Shown here one piece after another: positions 5,857 through 9,201 of a stretch of DNA of 9,201 bases. The stretch's first letter is position 1, and the number at the start of each line of letters is the position of its first letter. The notes below the pieces were generated by a model. That model was given only the letters and a program-made list of their open reading frames with translations, was not told the DNA's origin and searched no databases. Both the position numbers and the translations under genes were made by a program. The DNA is from an uncultured Polaribacter sp. (GTDB taxonomy: Bacteria > Bacteroidota > Bacteroidia > Flavobacteriales > Flavobacteriaceae), in contig CAJXAS010000064.1 of the NCBI GenBank assembly GCA_913050305.1, forward strand, positions 1 to 9,201. The letters run 5' to 3'.

Positions 5857-5870
5857 TGCGTAAACCCGCA
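5857..5870. promoter_or_regulatory. Operator-like dyad C: TGCG-TAAACC-CGCA
   Basis: A perfect inverted repeat TTGCG...CGCAA of the same TGCG-N6-CGCA form as A and B, starting 10 nt after the RR2 stop as A does after RR1. It is the positional equivalent of A, yet the spacer differs (TAAACC against GTAATA). Conserved arms with a changed spacer are what a protein-binding dyad would show. Confidence 0.6.
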
Positions 5871-5878
5871 ACTTTAGG

Positions 5879-5892
5879 TCCAGTTTACCGCA
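5879..5892. promoter_or_regulatory. Decayed operator-like dyad D: TCCA-GTTTAC-CGCA
   Basis: The positional equivalent of B, exactly 22 bp after C. The spacer GTTTAC and right arm CGCA equal those of B, but the left arm is TCCA instead of TGCG. Binding here would be weaker or would depend on cooperation with site C. Confidence 0.45.
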
Positions 5893-5914
5893 TAGTTACG
5901 AAGCTTATAAAAAT

Positions 5915-5922
5915 GATATTTG
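5915..5922 (+). promoter_or_regulatory. Degenerate -7 element (GATATTTG) behind RR2
   Basis: One mismatch to TAnnTTTG, placed 36 bp after the start of site D, the same distance as from B to the left-hand -7 element. A transcript from it would begin near 5929 and run towards the 3' end of mgtE, ending at the shared terminator. With the damaged site D it looks weaker than the left copy. Confidence 0.35.
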
Positions 5923-5961
5923 ATGTGTAGTTAACTTTTTTTTCTACAAAGTGGGAGTAAT

Positions 5962-5975
5962 TGCGGATATACGAC
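5962..5975. promoter_or_regulatory. Additional half-dyad E: TGCG-GATATA-CGAC
   Basis: It has the left arm TGCG, a 6-bp spacer and a partly matching right arm CGAC. It lies downstream of the predicted start site, where a bound regulator would repress. There is no counterpart at the aligned place in the left copy, so the support is weak. Confidence 0.2.
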
Positions 5976-6013
5976 GAGAGACTTGTATCTAAAATTGAAA
6001 AGGAAAAGAAAAC

Positions 6014-6043
6014 AACCTTTCTATTAATTTAGGAAGGTTTTTT
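6014..6043. terminator. Bidirectional terminator between the RR2 gap and mgtE
   Basis: An 8-bp stem AACCTTTC/GGAAGGTT with loop TATTAATTTA reaches to within 3 bp of the mgtE stop. On the plus strand it is followed by TTTT; on the minus strand by the U-rich TTGTTTTCTTTT. It therefore serves the convergent kinase-RR2 and rsmA-mgtE transcripts. Confidence 0.65.
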
Positions 6044-7391
6044 AAATTCCTAAAATCATTTTTGCAATCATAAAGTAGATTAATATTCCAAAAATATCAT
6101 TAGAAGTAGTAATAAAAGGCCCCGTTGCAATTGCCGGGTCAATATCTCTTTTATTTAAAAACAAAGGGACAAAAGTACCAATTAGCCCCGCTATAATAAT
6201 AACGGCCACTAAAGACACCGATATTGCTAGAGCTAGGTCTATTTTACCTTCATAAACCCACACAAAAAGAAACAAGAAAAGGGCTAAAATAACTCCGTTC
6301 AACGCCGCTAAAAGCATTTCTTTTAAAAGCCGACTATTAATACTTCCTTTTACATCATCATTTGCTAAACCTTGTACAATAATTGCAGAAGATTGTACAC
6401 CAACATTACCAGCCATTGCCGCAATTAAAGGAGTGAAAAAGAATAAAGAAGCATACTTACTAAATACATCTTGGAAACCTTCCATAATTATAAAAGCACC
6501 AACACCACCAATTAAACCTAGGAATAACCATGGCAAACGCGCTTTTGTCAATTCAAAAATACTATCATCTGAATCTACATCTTGTGTTAAACCAGCAGCC
6601 ATTTGATAATCTTTATCGGCTTCTTCTTTTAAAAGATCAACAATATCATCAATTGTAATTCTACCCAATAAAACATTATTATCATCTACCACAGGTATTG
6701 CTTCTAAATCATACTTTACCATGATTCTAGCAACGGTTTCATCATCTTCGTTAACGTTTACGGCATCTACTTTAGCTTTAGAGATATCTGCAATTTTCTG
6801 ATCTGATTTGGCAACAATTAAATCTTTTAAAGACAATCTACCAACTAGTCTATCTTCCTTATCTACAACGTAAATAGAGTGCACTCTTGTAACCTCTTTA
6901 GCCTGCCCTCTTATTCTGCGCATACATCCGGCAACCGTCCAAGTTTCGTAAACTTTTACCAATTCCTTTGCCATTAAAGAACCGGCAGTATCGTCTCCAT
7001 AAGATAATAATTCTTTAATATCTTCTGCTAACTCACTGTCTTCAAGCTCATTAATTACACGTTTTTGACGTTCTTCTGAAAGTTCACCAATAATATCGGC
7101 AGCATCATCAGAATCCATTTCTCCAACTTCATTTGCAATTTCTTTTGCTGAGAAATTTTCTAGAATTTTTTCTCGAGTATCTTCATCTAACTCTGTAAGA
7201 ATTTCTGATGTTTTTTCGCTATCTAAAAGTTTTATAATATAAATAGCCTCGTCAAAACTAACCTCATCTAATACTTCTGCAATATCTGCAAAATGAACAT
7301 CTTCAAAAATATTTTTTATTTTAGAATCGTTGTTTTTATCAATAAAACCAACTAGATTTTCGAGAAATTCATTTGTAATTTCAAATGCCAT
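6042..7391 (-). CDS. mgtE: Magnesium transporter MgtE
   Basis: A Mg2+ channel of the inner membrane that works as a dimer and closes when cytoplasmic Mg2+ is high. Its 449 residues are full length for the family. Order: acidic helical N domain (about 1-130), CBS pair (about 140-197 and 203-257), a linker helix, then five membrane segments (about 285-302, 315-341, 357-380, 385-411, 424-447). The pore segment PLIAAMAGNVGVQSS is at 321-335, and Asp432 in TTSNDIFG matches the pore Mg2+-binding aspartate known from the Thermus thermophilus protein. The ATG at 7391 overlaps the end of rsmA by 11 nt, implying translational coupling. A fragment of its last 40 or so codons is repeated at 2997-3119. 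I see no riboswitch in front of it, because the gene starts inside rsmA. Confidence 0.96.
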   Translation of the reverse strand: MAFEITNEFLENLVGFIDKNNDSKIKNIFEDVHFADIAEVLDEVSFDEAIYIIKLLDSEKTSEILTELDEDTREKILENFSAKEIANEVGEMDSDDAADIIGELSEERQKRVINELEDSELAEDIKELLSYGDDTAGSLMAKELVKVYETWTVAGCMRRIRGQAKEVTRVHSIYVVDKEDRLVGRLSLKDLIVAKSDQKIADISKAKVDAVNVNEDDETVARIMVKYDLEAIPVVDDNNVLLGRITIDDIVDLLKEEADKDYQMAAGLTQDVDSDDSIFELTKARLPWLFLGLIGGVGAFIIMEGFQDVFSKYASLFFFTPLIAAMAGNVGVQSSAIIVQGLANDDVKGSINSRLLKEMLLAALNGVILALFLFLFVWVYEGKIDLALAISVSLVAVIIIAGLIGTFVPLFLNKRDIDPAIATGPFITTSNDIFGILIYFMIAKMILGI

Positions 7392-8184
7392 TTTCTATTA
7401 ATTTTTGCGTTAGAGAAATAAAAGCTTGCACAGACAACTGTTCTGGACGTTTTGTAAAGATAGGGTCTTCTTTTAAAGTTTCAGAAAGATTGAAAGATTT
7501 TAAGCTAGAACGCAACATTTTTCTACGCTGGTTAAAAGCTGTTTTAACAACTCTAAAAAATATTTTTTCATCTACAGGAAGAGAATAATCCTTTTTCCTT
7601 ACCAATCTTATAACACCAGAATCTACCTTTGGTGGTGGATTAAAAACAGTTGGAGGAACGGTAAAAAGATATTCTACATCGAAAAAAGCTTGTGTTAATA
7701 CAGAAAGAATTCCATAGACCTTACTTCCCTCTTTTTCTGCAATTCTCTTAGCTACTTCTTTTTGAAACATGCCTGCAAACTCTGGCACAAATGCTCTATT
7801 TTCTATTGCTTTAAAAACAATTTGAGTAGAAATATTATAAGGGAAATTACCAATAATTGCGACTTGTTTTTTTTGAAATATTTCTTTTATTTCCTTCTTT
7901 AAAAAATCTCCTTCTAAAACAGAAAAGTGCGCTGCTGAGGTATCTAATTTAATGTGCTCTAAAGGAAAAGTATCATGCAAATAAGCAACAGACTCTCTGT
8001 CTAATTCCATGACAGTAATTTTTGCTTTTTGTTGTAATAAATATTTTGTTAAAACGCCCATTCCTGGACCAATTTCTAAAACGTCATCATAGCCAATGCC
8101 AGTTAAAGCATCTGCAATGTCTTTTGCAATGCCTTCATCCGTTAAAAAATGCTGACCTAAATGTTTTTTTGCTTTTACAAACAC
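7381..8184 (-). CDS. rsmA: 16S rRNA (adenine(1518)-N6/adenine(1519)-N6)-dimethyltransferase RsmA (KsgA)
   Basis: Dimethylates the two adjacent adenines in the 3'-terminal loop of 16S rRNA, using S-adenosylmethionine, late in small-subunit assembly. The 267 residues match the usual size. Visible motifs are KKHLGQHFL at 6-14, the cofactor loop LEIGPGMGVLT at 36-46, the catalytic GNFPYNIS at 112-119 (NLPY in many relatives), TVFNPPPKVDSGVIRL at 179-194 and FNQRRKMLRSSL at 217-228. The ATG at 8184 is followed by MFVKAKKHLG, close to the start usual in the family. An exact -7 promoter element lies about 27-34 bp upstream. The gene overlaps mgtE by 11 nt. Confidence 0.97.
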   Translation of the reverse strand: MFVKAKKHLGQHFLTDEGIAKDIADALTGIGYDDVLEIGPGMGVLTKYLLQQKAKITVMELDRESVAYLHDTFPLEHIKLDTSAAHFSVLEGDFLKKEIKEIFQKKQVAIIGNFPYNISTQIVFKAIENRAFVPEFAGMFQKEVAKRIAEKEGSKVYGILSVLTQAFFDVEYLFTVPPTVFNPPPKVDSGVIRLVRKKDYSLPVDEKIFFRVVKTAFNQRRKMLRSSLKSFNLSETLKEDPIFTKRPEQLSVQAFISLTQKLIENGI

Positions 8185-8210
8185 AATCTTTGTTTTTATC
8201 CTCTTAAAAA

Positions 8211-8218
8211 CAAAGGTA
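8211..8218 (-). promoter_or_regulatory. Bacteroidetes -7 element (TACCTTTG) for rsmA-mgtE
   Basis: On the minus strand TACCTTTG matches TAnnTTTG exactly and would start transcription about 20 nt before the rsmA ATG. A clear -33 element is not visible. It indicates that rsmA-mgtE can be transcribed apart from the genes to the right. Confidence 0.45.
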
Positions 8219-8281
8219 CAGTTAAATTTTGCATAATTTTTGGGAGATATACAATATTAAGAACCTGGGGTTTGTTTTTAA

Positions 8282-8446
8282 TTATGAGAAGGGTGAATTT
8301 ATTTTAACTCTATTTATTTTTAGTGTTTTCAAACTTAAACACACTATAATTATAGACGCAACGATAGCACTAATAAAACCTCTAATTGTTTTATCTGGTT
8401 CTATTCTGTTTTTTTTAAAGCATGAAATTATTTTAATTATTTGCAC
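8282..8446 (-). CDS. Possible 54-residue single-span membrane protein, GTG start, unrecognised
   Basis: The frame starts at a GTG (8446-8444) preceded by an in-frame stop. It overlaps the end of the DUF4286 gene by 14 nt in another frame and ends at TAA 8284-8282. It encodes a basic N-terminal part (MQIIKIISCFKKNR) and one hydrophobic segment, GFISAIVASIIIVCLSL, followed by a lysine-rich tail. The orientation and overlap fit an operon member between DUF4286 and rsmA. Open frames of this size are common in AT-rich DNA, there is an opposing frame over the same stretch (8229-8477), and I know no homologue. Confidence 0.25.
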   Translation of the reverse strand: MQIIKIISCFKKNRIEPDKTIRGFISAIVASIIIVCLSLKTLKINRVKINSPFS

Positions 8447-8762
8447 TTACTGGGTAAAACTCATCTATAATTTTTAACTCAGTTTTAAAAGTTAGCATTT
8501 TATCTGCAAATCGTTTAAGTCCTTCTGATTGTAGCTTAGAAGCATTAAACTTGTAGTAGTTTTCGAGATCTTCTCTTGTATTTGCAGCATACTGAATAGA
8601 ATATGTTTTGCCTCCCATTTCCTCTTCTACTAAAACTTCTGTAAGCTTTGCAGATGTAAATTTCCCAGTATTTAGAACTTCAGTAATATGAGTTTTAATC
8701 CAGTTTAGCCATTCATCATGCACTGTGGCATCGATATTTGTAGTTACGTTGTATATGTACAT
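8433..8762 (-). CDS. DUF4286 family protein of unknown function
   Basis: A 109-residue soluble protein with no signal or membrane segment. The start MYIYNVTTNID, followed by HDEWLNWIKTH, LVEEEMGGKTYSIQY and FADKMLTFKTEL, is the pattern of the small Bacteroidota family DUF4286. The alternation of strands and helices suggests a ferredoxin-like dimeric alpha-beta barrel fold (inference). In Flavobacteriaceae it is commonly encoded between a TPR protein gene and rsmA, as here. No catalytic residues can be named. Confidence 0.85.
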   Translation of the reverse strand: MYIYNVTTNIDATVHDEWLNWIKTHITEVLNTGKFTSAKLTEVLVEEEMGGKTYSIQYAANTREDLENYYKFNASKLQSEGLKRFADKMLTFKTELKIIDEFYPVSANN

Positions 8763-8806
8763 TTTTTAGTCTTTAGTTTTCTATTTAAAATTTAATGTTA
8801 GAACGA

Positions 8807-9201
8807 TTAATCAGAAATTTTTATTAGGTCTCCTCTTAGTTTTCTGTATCTTTTTCGCGCATCTACTAAGTAAATACTAGAAGAATGTTCAAAAATTATT
8901 TTTTGGTAGTATTCTTGGGCTTTCTCTCTATTCTTTATTTTATTATGATATATTTCTGCCATCATAAAATAAATATCATCCGTTAAAAAGCCCTGATTAT
9001 CTGCTGCTATAATTTTAGATAAACTTACGAGAGCTTGTTTGTATTTATTTTGTTTTACAAGCAGTTTTGCCTGAAAAAACAATACGTCATCATAAATTAC
9101 CTCTCCTGGTATTAAGCCGTTTACAAATACATCTTTTTGTGTGAATAGATTATTTAATTCATTTAATGCTGCATTATTTTTATTTTGAAACGCTAGTAGT
9201 T
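8807..9201 (-). CDS. Tetratricopeptide-repeat protein, C-terminal part (start outside the window)
   Basis: The frame is open from the right edge to the stop at 8807, giving about 130 residues. Two TPR-like helical pairs are visible: LFFQAKLLVKQNKYKQALVSL and the pair around IYFMMAEIYHNKIKNREKAQEYY. The end is basic (DARKRYRKLRGD). The part before residue LFFQ (9082 and beyond) continues the same frame, so a TTG there is not the true start. The gene lies 44 bp upstream of the DUF4286 gene and is probably in one transcript with it. Such proteins usually act as scaffolds; the partner is unknown. Confidence 0.8.
   Translation of the reverse strand, partial: LLAFQNKNNAALNELNNLFTQKDVFVNGLIPGEVIYDDVLFFQAKLLVKQNKYKQALVSLSKIIAADNQGFLTDDIYFMMAEIYHNKIKNREKAQEYYQKIIFEHSSSIYLVDARKRYRKLRGDLIKISD

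Larger units (their letters stand above)
5929..6043 (+). ncRNA. Candidate transcript behind RR2, counterpart of the one behind RR1
   Basis: About 115 nt from the predicted start to the T-run of the terminator, without a usable reading frame. Short blocks are shared with the left copy (GTGGGA..ATTG, CGAG.G, CTT), but the 12-bp hairpin is replaced at best by a 4-bp ATAC/GTAT pairing. It may be a decaying copy or not transcribed at all. Confidence 0.2.
5152..6158 (+). repeat. Right copy of the direct repeat of about 1 kb
   Basis: Matches 2099-3113. Here the block is part of intact genes: it starts in the last codons of the kinase gene, spans RR2 and the operator gap, and ends about 115 bp inside the 3' end of the functional mgtE. 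This shows which copy has the original surroundings on the mgtE side. Confidence 0.85.

Noticed and set aside
7385..7588. 67-codon plus-strand frame over the 3' end of rsmA
   Set aside because: Antisense to conserved RsmA motifs, with no recognisable protein features.
8022..8207. 61-codon plus-strand frame over the 5' end of rsmA
   Set aside because: Antisense to the cofactor-binding region of RsmA; its leucine- and histidine-rich composition is an artefact of the opposite strand.
8261..8280. AACC-TGG-GGTT with a following T-rich stretch as a terminator
   Set aside because: The stem is only 4 bp and there is no plus-strand gene for it to serve; too weak to call.
8229..8477. 82-codon plus-strand frame with hydrophobic segments
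   Set aside because: It starts at TTG without a ribosome site, runs 45 bp into the end of the convergent DUF4286 gene, covers the same DNA as a better-placed minus-strand frame, and resembles no family I know. The hydrophobic character is expected from AT-rich DNA.

Overview
The window is AT-rich chromosomal DNA from a member of the Bacteroidota, most likely a marine Flavobacteriaceae of the Polaribacter/Tenacibaculum type. The evidence is the protein sequence style (MutS, the DUF4286 protein, MgtE), the absence of strong Shine-Dalgarno sites, and several exact matches to the Bacteroidetes -7 promoter element TAnnTTTG. This placement is inferred from sequence style, not from a search.

Layout. 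At the left edge lies the 5' half of mutS (minus strand, running off the window). It is divergent from a SpoU/TrmH-family RNA methyltransferase gene (plus strand). Next, all on the plus strand, come a response regulator (RR1), a noncoding gap of about 370 bp, a TPR-type sensor histidine kinase, and a second response regulator (RR2) overlapping the kinase by 11 nt. Convergent to these, on the minus strand, is a housekeeping run read from right to left: a TPR protein (partial), a DUF4286 protein, a possible tiny membrane protein, rsmA (ksgA) and mgtE. rsmA and mgtE overlap by 11 nt.

The interesting part is positions 2099-6158. A block of about 1 kb occurs twice as a direct repeat: the last codons of a kinase gene, a response regulator, a regulatory gap and the 3' end of mgtE. 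In the left copy the kinase is reduced to its last 10 or so codons and mgtE to its last 40 or so, so RR1 is an orphan paralogue of RR2 (158 of 225 residues identical, with no gaps). Right after each regulator's stop codon sits the same architecture: two 14-bp sites of the form TGCG-N6-CGCA spaced exactly 22 bp apart, then a -7-like element exactly 36 bp after the start of the second site, then about 110-120 nt without coding potential, ending in a terminator hairpin. The left copy has two perfect dyads and a perfect TAnnTTTG. The right copy has one perfect dyad, one decayed dyad and a one-mismatch -7 element.

Model (inference): the kinase phosphorylates RR2, RR1 listens to the same or another kinase, and both regulators bind the same operator through nearly identical C-terminal segments. 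They activate a short terminated transcript, either a small RNA or, in the left copy, an attenuated leader of the kinase-RR2 operon. The remaining genes are ordinary housekeeping functions: mismatch repair, RNA methylation, rRNA dimethylation and Mg2+ transport.
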